64,000 nucleotides of DNA from Clostridium sp. NkU-1 (GTDB lineage Bacteria; Bacillota_A; Clostridia; Lachnospirales; Lachnospiraceae), in contig BBDR01000004.1 in the NCBI GenBank assembly GCA_001312405.1, forward strand, positions 124,001 through 188,000, written 5' to 3'. The notes below the pieces were generated by a model. The model saw nothing but the letters and a program-made list of their open reading frames with translations. It did no database searches and was not told the DNA's origin. A program made the position numbers and the translations under genes. This document shows positions 19,277 through 28,370 of this stretch, one piece after another; the first letter of the stretch is position 1; every line of letters begins with the position of its first letter.

Positions 19277-19904
19277 CTAATGCTGGAGGGAAGCTTCTTC
19301 GTTAAGATATTTTTTTGCTAGAGGAATGAGGCTTCCCCCTGCTAAATTTCCCGCAGAAATAACCAGGATATACAGAAATGCTTTTGCATTCCAGGCATTT
19401 CCCATGGTAAAATAAAACATATCTGCTATGCTGTGTTCATAACCGGAAAGGATAAATACCATGATCGGCATGATCAAAGATAAATATTTTCCAATACCGT
19501 CTTTGACGGTTTGATAGCCAATGACAGCGATGCACATCATAATACCGCACATAACAGCCATGATAAAAGTACTGAACAGAGTATCCGACAGTTTCATATT
19601 CACAAGTTCACTTGTATGATCCACTAGCCTTACCAGTTTGGTATGTCTGAATATAATCCCTGCCCCCACCGTTCCGGCAAAATTCCCTATGTATACAATA
19701 AGTATTGTTTTTAAATAAGAGGGTTTTTCGTTAACAATATAACATACCTTTCCTGTATACAGATTAAATCCAAAGGTATATATGGTAAATAATCCGATCG
19801 AAAATAAAAAAAGACCCGGCTATATGATTCTCAAGCGTTAAATAAATCACTCCGCCTATACTGATGGCAATTCCGGCTATAATCGCGTTAATAAATGTTT
19901 TCAT
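19277..19904 (-). CDS. Formate/nitrite transporter (FNT) family channel, one frame break
   Basis: About 209 residues, minus strand. Six membrane segments in the FNT fold; glycine-rich crossings such as IAGIAISIGGVIY near the start, and the conserved GYEHSIADMFYF before the fifth helix, typical of FocA/NirC proteins. Passes formate, nitrite or hydrosulfide. It is shorter than FocA (about 280 residues) but short members are common in Clostridia. An extra A in the run at 19806-19812 breaks it; with six bases the segment reads AGSFLFSIGLFTIYTFG. The start at 19904 has GGGAG in front. No pyruvate-formate lyase or nitrite gene is next to it, so substrate is open. Confidence 0.85.
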
Positions 19905-19946
19905 TGGTAAATTACTCCCTTTTCTTTTTTTAACTTTTGCCTTGGC

Positions 19947-19965
19947 TGCAAAAAGGCTTTTTGCA
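19947..19965 (-). promoter_or_regulatory. Palindrome in the FNT gene leader
   Basis: Perfect 9-base arms TGCAAAAAG / CTTTTTGCA with a single central base, placed about 13 bases after the -10 box and 43 before the start codon. Position and symmetry suit an operator; the regulator is unknown. Confidence 0.4.
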
Positions 19966-19977
19966 CGGCCACGTCAT

Positions 19978-20005
19978 ATTATAGCATAAGAAAAGGGGTT
20001 TACAA
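19978..20005 (-). promoter_or_regulatory. Sigma-A promoter of the FNT channel gene
   Basis: On the minus strand TTGTAA, 16-base spacer, TATAAT, about 75 bases before the start codon. Confidence 0.65.
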
Positions 20006-20074
20006 GATCAATTTCCTTATTGACACAATTTATCAGCCACCAATGCCCCTGGATTAACGGATAAGGGGGAAAGA

Positions 20075-20108
20075 CATAAAAGAAGGCCAGTGCCTTCCGG
20101 CACTGACC
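20075..20108 (-). terminator. Intrinsic terminator of ychF
   Basis: Minus-strand CAGTGCC / GGCACTG on a GGAA loop followed by TTCTTTTAT. Confidence 0.8.
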
Positions 20109-20142
20109 AGTATGTTCCGGCCTTTCAATAAATGGCCGCGAG

Positions 20143-20205
20143 TCAAGTGGATATTTGCAATGACCAATGGGTCAGCCCCTTCGCGATCCTGCTTGATTCG
20201 GTTAA
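20143..20205 (-). repeat. Dispersed ACCGAATCA hairpin element, copy 3 (after ychF)
   Basis: On the minus strand begins TTTAACCGAATCAAGCAGGAT and ends AAATATCCACTTGA, the same ends as the copies at 25360 and 52860. The middle is longer here. The TCAAG/CTTGA stem and GGAT/ATCC inner stem are kept. Confidence 0.7.
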
Positions 20206-20211
20206 ATCTTT

Positions 20212-21310
20212 CTATACATTAAAACGGAACAGGACCACATCGCCATCCTTCACCACGTATTCCTTGCCTTCCAGGCGAACCAAGCCTTTTTCCTTAGCTG
20301 CATTGTAGCTTTTGCAATCCAGAAGATCCTGGTAATTTACAACCTCTGCGCGGATAAAGCCCCGCTCAAAATCGGAATGGATCTTACCGGCAGCCTGTGG
20401 TGCCTTGGTACCTTCCTTAATGGTCCATGCTCTTGTTTCTGTAGGACCGGCAGTTAAGTAGCTGATGAGCCCCAGTAAATGATAGCTGGCTGCGATCAGT
20501 TTTTCCAGACCGGATTCTGTAAGCCCCAGATCTTCTAAGAACATCTTTTTTTTCATCTTCTTCCAGTTCTGCGATTTCCTGTTCGATCTGCGCACAGATC
20601 ACAAAAACTTCACTGTTGTTTTCTTCTGCGAATTTACGTACCTTTCCCACATAATCATTGGAAGCTCCGTCATCAGCCAAATCGTCCTCGCAGACATTGG
20701 CAGCGAAGATCACAGGTTTAAAGGTGAGAAGATTAAGGGTGGAAATAAATTCTCTTTCATCCTCATCCTCAATTTCCATACTTCTTGCCAGATTTCCATC
20801 CTCTAAGTGGGCTTTGATCCTCTTTAAAATTCCCAGCTCCTTTGCAAGAGACTTATCATTCATGGCGCCCTTGGTGGACTTGGAGATACGGCGGTCTAAG
20901 ATTTCCAAATCGGAAAAGATCAGTTCCAAATCTATTGTTTCAATATCACGCAGCGGATCCACGCTTCCATCCACATGGATTACATTGGGATCCTCAAAGC
21001 AGCGGACAACGTGTACGATGGAATCCACTTCACGGATGTTGGAAAGAAACTGGTTGCCCAGGCCTTCCCCCTTGGAAGCTCCTTTTACAAGTCCTGCAAT
21101 ATCGACAAATTCGATTACGGCAGGGGTGATTTTTGCGGAATCATAAAGGGCGGCCAGCTGGCCTAAGCGTGCATCCGGAACGGGAACAACTCCTACATTG
21201 GGATCAATGGTACAAAAAGGATAGTTCGCAGATTCCGCACCAGCCTTTGTAAGAGAATTGAACAGGGTACTTTTCCCTACGTTTGGCAATCCGACAATAC
21301 CTAATTTCAT
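20212..21310 (-). CDS. ychF: YchF/OLA1-type redox-regulated ATPase, one frame break
   Basis: About 365 residues, minus strand. Obg-related P-loop protein that binds ATP in preference to GTP and associates with ribosomes. Walker A GLPNVGKSTLFN at residues 6-17, switch region with DIAGLVKGASKGEGLGNQF, a coiled insertion, then the TGS domain with PQAAGKIHSDFERGFIRAEV. A run of eight T at 20546-20553 (plus strand) should be seven; corrected, the protein reads through AELEEDEKKMFLEDLGL. Start chosen at MKLGIVGLPN (21310) because AGGAAGGT precedes it. Own terminator; divergent from lgt. Confidence 0.95.
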
Positions 21311-21459
21311 AGCAATTACCTTCCTAATATTGTTTATATTCATGGTTGATTTTTATCTGCAACTAATATAGAATAGCATATTATCCGCAAAAATAAAAGA
21401 GAAAAACGCAAGAATCAAAGCTTTGTCGAATTATAGTCGAATATGTCGGGCGAATATGT

Positions 21460-21488
21460 TTGATTTTTGTGTTTTCACGGGGTAAAAT
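21460..21488 (+). promoter_or_regulatory. Sigma-A promoter for lgt
   Basis: TTGATT (21460-21465), 17-base spacer, TAAAAT (21483-21488), 27 bases before the lgt ATG. Confidence 0.65.
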
Positions 21489-21515
21489 AAAGAAAACATC
21501 GAAAGGAGAAGACGA

Positions 21516-22399
21516 ATGGCAAATACGGCAGATATTAGTTTTGTTCATTTGGGTATTACAATCGACCATTTGCAAAACAGTATCTCAATATTTGGATTCC
21601 GCATTGCATTTTACGGGATTATCATAGGGGTTGGAATATTGGCAGGTCTCTGGGTTGCAACAAGGGATGCAAAACGCAGGGAGCAGGACCCGGATATTTA
21701 TCTGGATTTTGTTCTGTATGCAATCATAATTTCTATTATGGGAGCCCGAATCTATTACGTAATATTTGATTGGGACAATTATAAAGATGATCTGCTTCAA
21801 ATTTTAAATCTCAGGGCAGGAGGACTGGCCATCTATGGAGGTGTCATAGGGGCAGCCATAACTCTAATTGTTTATACCAGGGTGAAGAAACTTTCCTTCT
21901 TTTCCTTGGCCGACACTGGATGCCTAGGATTGATAACCGGGCAAATTATAGGAAGATGGGGAAACTTCTTTAATTGCGAGGCGTTTGGCGGATATACCGA
22001 CAGCTGTTTGCTATGAGAATCAGAAGAGCGCTAGTTAACGAGAATATGATATCAAGGGAGCTTTTGAACCATTTGATCGTAAGAGACGGAGTGGAGTATA
22101 TACAGGTGCATCCTACCTTCCTTTATGAGTCAGTCTGGAATCTCTGCGTACTGGCATTTATGCTTTGGTACAGAAAACGTAAGAGATTTGATGGGGAGAT
22201 GCTTTTTATTTACCTGCTTGGCTATGGTTTGGGACGAGTGTGGATTGAAGGACTTCGCACGGACCAGCTAATATTCTTTAGTACTGGCATTCCGGTGTCT
22301 CAGGCACTGTCATTAATTTTGGTAGTGATATCTACTCTTGTGCTCTTCTGCAAACACAGACAGATACGAAAAAAGAGCAAAGGAGAAGTAATGAAATGA
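21516..22399 (+). CDS. lgt: Prolipoprotein diacylglyceryl transferase, one frame break
   Basis: Moves diacylglycerol from phosphatidylglycerol to the lipobox Cys of prelipoproteins, the first lipoprotein maturation step, in the cytoplasmic membrane. About 295 residues with seven membrane segments; signature GQIIGRWGNFFNCEAFGG at about residue 145-162 with the essential Arg and Asn, and HPTFLYESVWNL further on. A missing C at about 22003 (GACAGCTGTTTG) splits it; restored, it reads TDSLFAMRIRRALV. AAAGGAG precedes the ATG. Its stop overlaps the Spo0E-like start by 4 bases. Confidence 0.95.
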
Positions 22400-22557
22400 T
22401 GATGTCAAAAGAAGAGTTAATACGAGATATTGAAGAAGCAAGGGAAAGATTAAATAAAAGCATTGAGCATGATGATGAAGATATTATTTATCACAGAAGT
22501 GTAGAACTGGATAAATTGATTGAACAATATATTGCCCGCAGGCTACTGATACCGTAA
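22396..22557 (+). CDS. Spo0E-like aspartyl-phosphate phosphatase
   Basis: 53 residues, intact. Spo0E-family proteins remove phosphate from Spo0A-P and so hold back sporulation. The family signature SxELD is present as SVELDKLIEQYI near residues 35-46, in the second of two helices; the first helix is ELIRDIEEARERLNKSI. Length is typical. Three ATG codons in a row start it; the first overlaps the lgt stop (ATGA type) and has AGGAG ten bases upstream. A strong terminator follows. Target specificity for Spo0A is inferred from family; other response regulators are possible. Confidence 0.85.
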   Translation: MMMSKEELIRDIEEARERLNKSIEHDDEDIIYHRSVELDKLIEQYIARRLLIP

Positions 22558-22589
22558 GCCTGTGATGCATTTTATGCAAGTTTAAGATA

Positions 22590-22626
22590 AACACGGAAGG
22601 AGATGGAGCTCTTTCCGTGTTTTTTT
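22590..22626 (+). terminator. Intrinsic terminator after lgt and the Spo0E-like gene
   Basis: ACACGGAA / TTCCGTGT stem with AGCTC-containing loop and a run of seven T. Confidence 0.9.
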
Positions 22627-22711
22627 GTCCTTTTTTGCCGATATTATCATAATTAAAACACTATTATATGGCTATAAAAGAAGTGTGAGACACGATTGCG
22701 GCAAAAGCAAT

Positions 22712-22740
22712 TTGACACAATTCACATAGGGATGTAATAT
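22712..22740 (+). promoter_or_regulatory. Sigma-A promoter for the YesM/YesN-type operon
   Basis: TTGACA (22712-22717), 17-base spacer, TAATAT (22735-22740). The -35 is followed by ACAATTCACA, which recurs in the palindrome before the lipoprotein gene at 25546-25565. Confidence 0.75.
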
Positions 22741-22800
22741 TTATCTAGGAATTGTCGAAAACTGTTACAAAGATGGTAACATGTGTCCGGAGGTGGGAAA

Positions 22801-24621
22801 ATGAAGCATTTGTCGTTCCGAATGAAATTGACTCTGGTGTTTATTATAGCAGCCATGATCGAAGGGGCTATTATAGGGAGTCTCTCCTTTTCCCATAGCA
22901 GGGCCATTGTCGTTAAAAATAAAAAGCAGGAAATGTCGGATACCATTAACCGCATTGATATCAATATCAATGTAAAGGTCCGTTATATCATGGAAATCCT
23001 TGACAATGCGGTTGCCAGCCAGCTTGTCCGTGATGCATGCACCCCCGGCTGGGATGATGGGGATAAAGTGGTCAGCCGTACCTATCTTGATGATTACTGC
23101 AGAAGCCTCATCAAATCGGTTGGGGAACAGATGGATATTTCCATCATCAATGCCTCCCAGGTGATGTATACAACGGTCAATACCAACGGGTTCGGCTCTG
23201 AGGATATTTCGGAAGAAATATTTAAAAGCTATGATGATGCCGTGGGCGGCAGGAATAATAAGGCTGTCTGGACAGGCATCATGCCAAAGCTTTTTTCTGA
23301 TCCAGGGGAAGATCGTCAGGCAGTTACTGTGGTCAGGGCCATTCGGGACAGTGATGAAGAAAAGAATCTGGGGATCATGGTGATTGAGCTGGATCCGGAC
23401 ATGTTCAGCAATCTGCTTTTAGGAAATCAGGGGTTGTTTCAGTACCAGTACTTATTTATCTTAGACCAGAAGGGACAGGTGATCTGCAGCAATCCCAAGA
23501 TAAACAACGGGTGGCAGGAAGAAATTAATGACCGGTTCGAGCGGGGGATCCGGCGCTCCACGCTGGTGTGGAACGGTAAGGAATATTATGTCTGCGGGCA
23601 ATATAATGGGATCACGGGATGGAGATCCTATTCCGCCATACCCATTGAAGGGCTGTTTCCCCAGGCAGGGGATTTATACAAAGCCATTTGGCTGGTGGGA
23701 GTGGTAAGCACCCTTGGAATTGCGGGGGTCATTGTTCTTCTGGTTTATACCATGGCAAGGCCGATCAAGCGTCTTTCGATGGCAATGGGACAGGTGCAGA
23801 AAGGGGATTTTACTGTCCGGGTTCCGGGTAAGAGAAAGGATGAAATCGGTGAACTGACAGAATCCTTCAATTACATGCTGGAAGAGATCAACACCCTGAT
23901 CAGGCAGGTCTATCAGGAGAAAATCGCCCAGAAGAATGCGGAGGTGCAGGCGCTCCAGGCACAGATCAATCCTCATTTTCTCTACAACACCCTGGATTCC
24001 ATCAACTGGATGCTCATTGACCGGGGGGAATATGATATTAGCGATATCATCCTTTCCCTTGCAGGTCTTATGCGCTACAGCATAGAAGATGAAAATGCTT
24101 TTGTGCCCCTTGAAAAGGAAATCGGATATGTGCTGTGTTATTTAAAAATCCAAAAGAACCGTCTGGAAGAGCGGCTGGAATATTCTGTGGAAGCAGAGGA
24201 AAGCCTGGCGGCTGAGCAGGTTCCAAAGCTTATCCTGCAGCCCATTGTGGAAAATGCCATCACCCATGGAATTGAGCCGAGGAAAGGGAATGGGAATATC
24301 CGCATTATCATAAAAGACTTTGGAGATGAAATGCTTATTTCGGTTGAAGACAATGGAATCGGCATGACCCCTGAACAGCTTAACCACCTGACAGATAAAG
24401 TGCCTGTTATAGAAAAGGAAGGGCATACCGGAATCGGGGTCAGGAACGTGGACCGGCGTATCCGGCTCCATTACGGAGAATCCTATGGGATTTCCATAAA
24501 AAGCACCTATGGAAAAGGAACCATTGTAAGCCTTCGCATCCCAAAAGGCCATGTAACTCTGACGGAAGCCGGAGGAAAGAAAGGAGAAAGCGATGGACAT
24601 GAAGCTGATCATCGTGGATGA
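22801..24621 (+). CDS. YesM/LytS-type sensor histidine kinase
   Basis: 606 residues, intact. A membrane segment at about residues 8-30, a large extracellular sensor region (Cache-like, to about residue 290), a second membrane segment near residues 300-322, a HAMP linker (RPIKRLSMAMGQVQKGDF), then the His_kinase domain with QINPHFLYNTLDSINW, whose His is phosphorylated, and a GHKL ATPase with ENAITHGIE and GIGVRNVDRRI. This class controls sugar, nucleoside and polysaccharide uptake genes in Firmicutes. The ATG at 22801 follows GGAGGTGGG. The partner regulator overlaps its 3' end by 29 bases. Confidence 0.95.
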   Translation: MKHLSFRMKLTLVFIIAAMIEGAIIGSLSFSHSRAIVVKNKKQEMSDTINRIDININVKVRYIMEILDNAVASQLVRDACTPGWDDGDKVVSRTYLDDYCRSLIKSVGEQMDISIINASQVMYTTVNTNGFGSEDISEEIFKSYDDAVGGRNNKAVWTGIMPKLFSDPGEDRQAVTVVRAIRDSDEEKNLGIMVIELDPDMFSNLLLGNQGLFQYQYLFILDQKGQVICSNPKINNGWQEEINDRFERGIRRSTLVWNGKEYYVCGQYNGITGWRSYSAIPIEGLFPQAGDLYKAIWLVGVVSTLGIAGVIVLLVYTMARPIKRLSMAMGQVQKGDFTVRVPGKRKDEIGELTESFNYMLEEINTLIRQVYQEKIAQKNAEVQALQAQINPHFLYNTLDSINWMLIDRGEYDISDIILSLAGLMRYSIEDENAFVPLEKEIGYVLCYLKIQKNRLEERLEYSVEAEESLAAEQVPKLILQPIVENAITHGIEPRKGNGNIRIIIKDFGDEMLISVEDNGIGMTPEQLNHLTDKVPVIEKEGHTGIGVRNVDRRIRLHYGESYGISIKSTYGKGTIVSLRIPKGHVTLTEAGGKKGESDGHEADHRG

Positions 24622-25357
24622 CGAACCTAAAATCAGAAAAGGGCTTTTTAAGCTGCTGGATGCCCAGGAAGGCTTTCAGGTAACAGGGGTATTTGAAGAC
24701 GTCCGGACGGCTCTCAAGGCCCTGTATGAATTGGAAGCCGACGTGATTATTACGGATATAAAAATGCCGGAAGTATCAGGTCTTGAGCTGATCCGCCAGA
24801 TACGGGAAAGAAATTTAAATATCCGCATCATCATTTTAAGCGGGTACAGCAATTTTTCCTATGCCCAGAAAGCCATTGAACTGGGAGTGACCAGGTATTT
24901 GTTAAAACCCACGGACCCGAGAGAGCTTCTTTCTGTGTTAAGAGAAGTAGAACGGGAGCTTTTTCCGGAAACTTCTGAAAAAGAAGGAGAGCAGGTCTGC
25001 CGGCAGGAGGGAGAAAATGAGGTTGGAAATTTATTGGTTTTAAAAGCCATCCAGTATATTGAGGTTCACTACGGAGGCAGAATTACGTTAAAAGATATGG
25101 CAGGGGAACTTCATCTGTCCCCCAATTACCTGTGTGAGCTTTTTAAGCGTCATACGGGAAAAAACCTCATGGAATACGTAACCGAATACCGGATGCAAAA
25201 GGCAAAGTCATACTTAAACCATGTGGAATATAAGGTGGCAGATGTGGCTGAAATGGTAGGCTACAAAGAGGCGAAATATTTTAGCAGTGCTTTTAAAAAA
25301 ACATATGGGATCACACCGCTGGAGTACCGGAACAGGCGGCAGAACCATTTGATATAG
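24593..25357 (+). CDS. YesN/AraC-type response regulator
   Basis: 254 residues, intact. Receiver domain: acidic DDEP pair at the start, phospho-acceptor Asp in VIITDIKMPEVSG (about residue 55), Lys in YLLKPTDPREL. C-terminal AraC-type double helix-turn-helix (about residues 150-250) with HLSPNYLCELFKRHTGKN and VADVAEMVGYKEAKYFSSAF. It overlaps the kinase gene, so the pair is one operon. The transporter that begins 270 bases downstream is the probable target. Confidence 0.95.
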   Translation: MDMKLIIVDDEPKIRKGLFKLLDAQEGFQVTGVFEDVRTALKALYELEADVIITDIKMPEVSGLELIRQIRERNLNIRIIILSGYSNFSYAQKAIELGVTRYLLKPTDPRELLSVLREVERELFPETSEKEGEQVCRQEGENEVGNLLVLKAIQYIEVHYGGRITLKDMAGELHLSPNYLCELFKRHTGKNLMEYVTEYRMQKAKSYLNHVEYKVADVAEMVGYKEAKYFSSAFKKTYGITPLEYRNRRQNHLI

Positions 25358-25359
25358 TT

Positions 25360-25403
25360 TTAACCGAATCAAGCAGGGGTGGATTGTAAACATCCGCTTG
25401 ATA
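25360..25403 (+). repeat. Dispersed ACCGAATCA hairpin element, copy 1
   Basis: TTAACCGAATCAAGCAGG... ending ACATCCGCTTGATA. Folds as TCAAGC / GCTTGA enclosing GGAT / ATCC. Immediately follows the response regulator stop and runs into the terminator. Confidence 0.75.
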
Positions 25404-25450
25404 AAAGACGGGAAAATGACTAAAAAGTCTCTCCTGTCTTTATTTTATTT
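25404..25450 (+). terminator. Intrinsic terminator after the two-component operon
   Basis: AAAGACGGGA pairs with TCTCCTGTCTTT, followed by ATTTTATTT. Confidence 0.75.
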
Positions 25451-25545
25451 GGTCATAATAACAAAAAACATAATATTTTGGTATAAATAGTAATCTGATA
25501 GAATTGCGATACCAGTCAGAAAATGATAATCTATTATCACAAACA

Positions 25546-25565
25546 ATTCACAAACATCTGTGAAT
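25546..25565 (+). promoter_or_regulatory. Palindromic candidate operator before the BMP lipoprotein gene
   Basis: Perfect ATTCACA / TGTGAAT arms on a 6-base spacer, about 65 bases before the lipoprotein ATG. ACAATTCACA is shared with the promoter of the adjacent two-component operon at 22715-22724. A binding site for the AraC-type regulator or for a Crp/GntR-like protein is possible. Confidence 0.5.
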
Positions 25566-25630
25566 AATACAAGTAACGGATAAGTGTCAGACATTATCGC
25601 GGACGTATGCAAAAAAAGGAGGAACTTAGT

Positions 25631-26673
25631 ATGAAGAAAAGATTTGGCGCATTGCTCATGGCAGCAGTAACGGCAGCAGCACTTGTACTCAGCGGCTGCA
25701 GTACTGGCGGTAAAACAGATGGTGCAGCGGAAACAAAGGCTCAGTCAGGAGGGAAAAGTGCGGCAGATTATAAAATTGTCCTCATCCTTCCAGGACCCAT
25801 CAATGACCAGAGCTGGAATGCCACAAACTATGCCGGTTTAACAGCCTGTAATGAAAAGCTGGGCACTAAAATGGAATACGTAGAGAACGTTCAGGCATCT
25901 GATTATGAGTCAACCTTCCGTGAATATGCGGAACGAGGCTATGACCTCATTATGGCGGCTGGTTCCCAGTTTGATGAAGCAGTAGCAGCAGTAGCCCCCA
26001 ATTATAAGAACACCACGTTCTGTGCGGTAAACGGCTCCAAATGTGACGGAGACAACGTTGCCCCGATTTTTCCCAAGGAATATGAAGCCAGCTATATTGC
26101 TTCCATTCTCGCAGGAAATGTAACAAAGAACGGAAACTTCGCAACCATCGGAGGCTTCCCCAATGAGCCGATGGAGCATTTAATGGATGTATATGAAAAG
26201 AATTCTGTTAAGATCGCAGAAAGCCGCGGCATTACCGGTGCAAAGGCTACAAGAGCCTATGCCAACAGCTGGAACGACGTAGCCCTTGGCAAACAGATGG
26301 CAGAGCAGATGATCGATAACGGAGCAGACACCATGTTTGTATACGCCAACGAAGTAGGCCTTGGAAGCATTGAAGCGGCTAAGGCAAAAGGCGCTAAATT
26401 TATTGGCTTTTCCAGTGACCAGACCACCATTGATCCCAATACCGTCGTAGCATCTGTAAATTTCGATTTTAAGAATTTCTATATCTGGCTCTGGGCCTTT
26501 ATATGGATGGCAAGCTTTCCGGAAATATGGTTCATGAAGCAGGTATTAATGAAGATATTTTTGTACCGGTATATACCGATAATATTTCCCAGGAAGTAAA
26601 GGATGCGGTAGACCAGGGAATCAAGGATTTCAAGGATGGCAAGGTAGATTTACAGGCAATGTTTGAGAAGTAA
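25631..26673 (+). CDS. BMP-family substrate-binding lipoprotein of an ABC importer, one frame break
   Basis: About 347 residues. Signal peptide with lipobox LVLSGCS (Cys at about residue 24), so a lipid-anchored outer-face binding protein, a substrate of Lgt encoded nearby. The mature part is a Bmp/PnrA periplasmic-binding domain: ILPGPINDQSWN at the start, GGFPNEPMEHLMDVYEKNS in the hinge, and FIGFSSDQT. Family members bind purine nucleosides or simple sugars. A missing G at about 26487 truncates the reading; restored, it runs IWALGLYMDGKLSGNMVHEAG to a stop at 26671-26673. ATG at 25631 chosen for AAAGGAGG upstream. Confidence 0.93.
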
Positions 26674-26741
26674 GACATAACCGGAGCTGATGCAGGAGAA
26701 AAACAGGATTGTTTGAACTGCGTAGCCTCATCGTTTGCGCG

Positions 26742-26827
26742 GGCAATGAGCCGGACGAGTATGCTTGCATATTTATTTGGCGAATGCCGCATCAACTAAG
26801 AAAAACCCGCAAAGCGTGTTTTCTTAG
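26742..26827 (+). repeat. GGCGAATGCC structured repeat, copy at the lipoprotein-ATPase gap
   Basis: Starts GGCAATGAGCC (26742-26752), then hairpin TATGC-TT-GCATA, the invariant GGC-GAAT-GCC hairpin (26779-26788), then hairpin CTAAGAAAA / TTTTCTTAG (26796-26827). Same order of parts as the copies at 38925 and 49578. It lies inside the ABC operon between binding protein and ATPase, where it may tune the ratio of the two. Confidence 0.65.
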
Positions 26828-26846
26828 TATGAAGAGGAGGAGCTTC

Positions 26847-28367
26847 GTGAATACACCATTTTTCGAATTAAAGAATGTATCAAAATATTTTGCCAGAGTC
26901 GTGGCAAACAAGGATATTTCTTTTTCTGTAAACAGGGGAGAGGTACTGGCGCTATTGGGAGAAAACGGGGCAGGAAAAAGCACGGTTATGAAGATCCTCT
27001 ATGGCCTTTACCGGGCAGATGAGGGGCAGATCCTGATGGATGGAAAGGAACAGAGGATCACCTCCCCGAAAGATGCCATGGCTTTGGGAATTTCCATGAT
27101 CCAGCAGCATTTTTCCCTGGTATCCGCCCATACGGTTACGGAAAATATTATTCTGGGCAATGTGAATGGAGTCATTGATTACGAAAAATGCAAAAAGGAA
27201 GTAGAAGAACTGTCGGCCCAGTACGGGTTTCAAATTCCTGTGGATGCAAAGGTGGAGGAGCTTGCAGTGGGAGTGCAGCAGAAGGTGGAAATCCTTAAGG
27301 CCCTCTATTTAAAGACAAGCCTGCTGATCATGGATGAGCCTACAGCAGTGCTGACGCCCCAGGAGGCTGAGACACTGATGGAGTTTGTAAAAGAGTATAC
27401 GTCCAGGGGAAATTCTGTTATTTTTATCACCCACAAGATGAAAGAGGTCATGGAGGTGGCGGACAGGATCATTGTTATGCGGAATGGAAGGCTTACAGGA
27501 GACCTTTCTGCAAAGGAGACCAATGAGGTGGAGCTGACCAGGCTGATGATGGGAAAAGAAATGGTGCCTCCAAAGCGGGAGCAGACAGAAGAGCAGAAAG
27601 AAAAAAAAGGTCTGTCTGGAGTTGTCTTCCGTCACCGTGCAGCGTAAGGGAGAGCCACCTCTTTTAAGTGATCTGTCGTTTCAGATCATGGAAGGTGAGG
27701 TCTTCGGAGTGGCAGGAGTGAGCGGAAACGGACAGGAGGAGCTGTGCGAGGTGGTCTGCGGCGCCCTGCCTGTGACCTCGGGAAAAGTACTTTTAAATGG
27801 TACGGATATTACCCAGGCTTCTATAAGGGAACGCATTGACCTGGGAATCGGATACGTTCCGGTAGACCGTTACCGGGATGCATGGTGGGAGAGATGACCC
27901 TGGCTGAAAATATGATGCTAAAAACAAGCTTTGATAAGAAATGGATTTCACACGGCTTTTTAAATAAGAAGAAACTTCAAAATGACACACAAAAAGCCAT
28001 CAGTGAATTTGATATCAAGGCGCCGGGACCTGATGCCCAGATCAAGGGGTTATCCGGAGGAAACCAGCAGAAGGTCATCCTTGCCAGGGAAGTAGGGAAC
28101 GCAGGAAAAGTGCTGATCATGGACCAGCCCACCAGGGGACTGGATCTGGGAGCCATCAATAACATTCATAACAACATTCTGGCGGAGAGGAAGAATGGAA
28201 AGGGAATTCTTCTGGTATCCACGGAATTGTCGGAGATTTTCCAGCTTTGCGACAGGATTGCTGTTATTTACAAGGGCTCATTTATGGGAATCTATGACCA
28301 TGACCAGCTTAATACAGAACGAATCGGTCTTTTAATGGCCGGCTACAAAGAGGAGAAGGAGGCGTAA
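26847..28367 (+). CDS. BMP-type ABC importer ATPase with two nucleotide-binding domains, two frame breaks
   Basis: About 506 residues, two fused ABC domains as in YufO/NupA and RbsA. First domain: Walker A GENGAGKST, signature LAVGVQQKVEIL, Walker B LLIMDEPTAVLTP. Second domain: degenerate P-loop GVSGNGQEEL, signature LSGGNQQKVILAREV, Walker B VLIMDQPTRGLDLG. The GTG at 26847 follows GAGGAGG at a proper distance. Breaks: extra A at 27601-27608 and a missing G at about 27880 (GATGCATGG for GATGGCATGG). It powers uptake by the two permeases downstream. Confidence 0.94.
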
Positions 28368-28370
28368 AGC

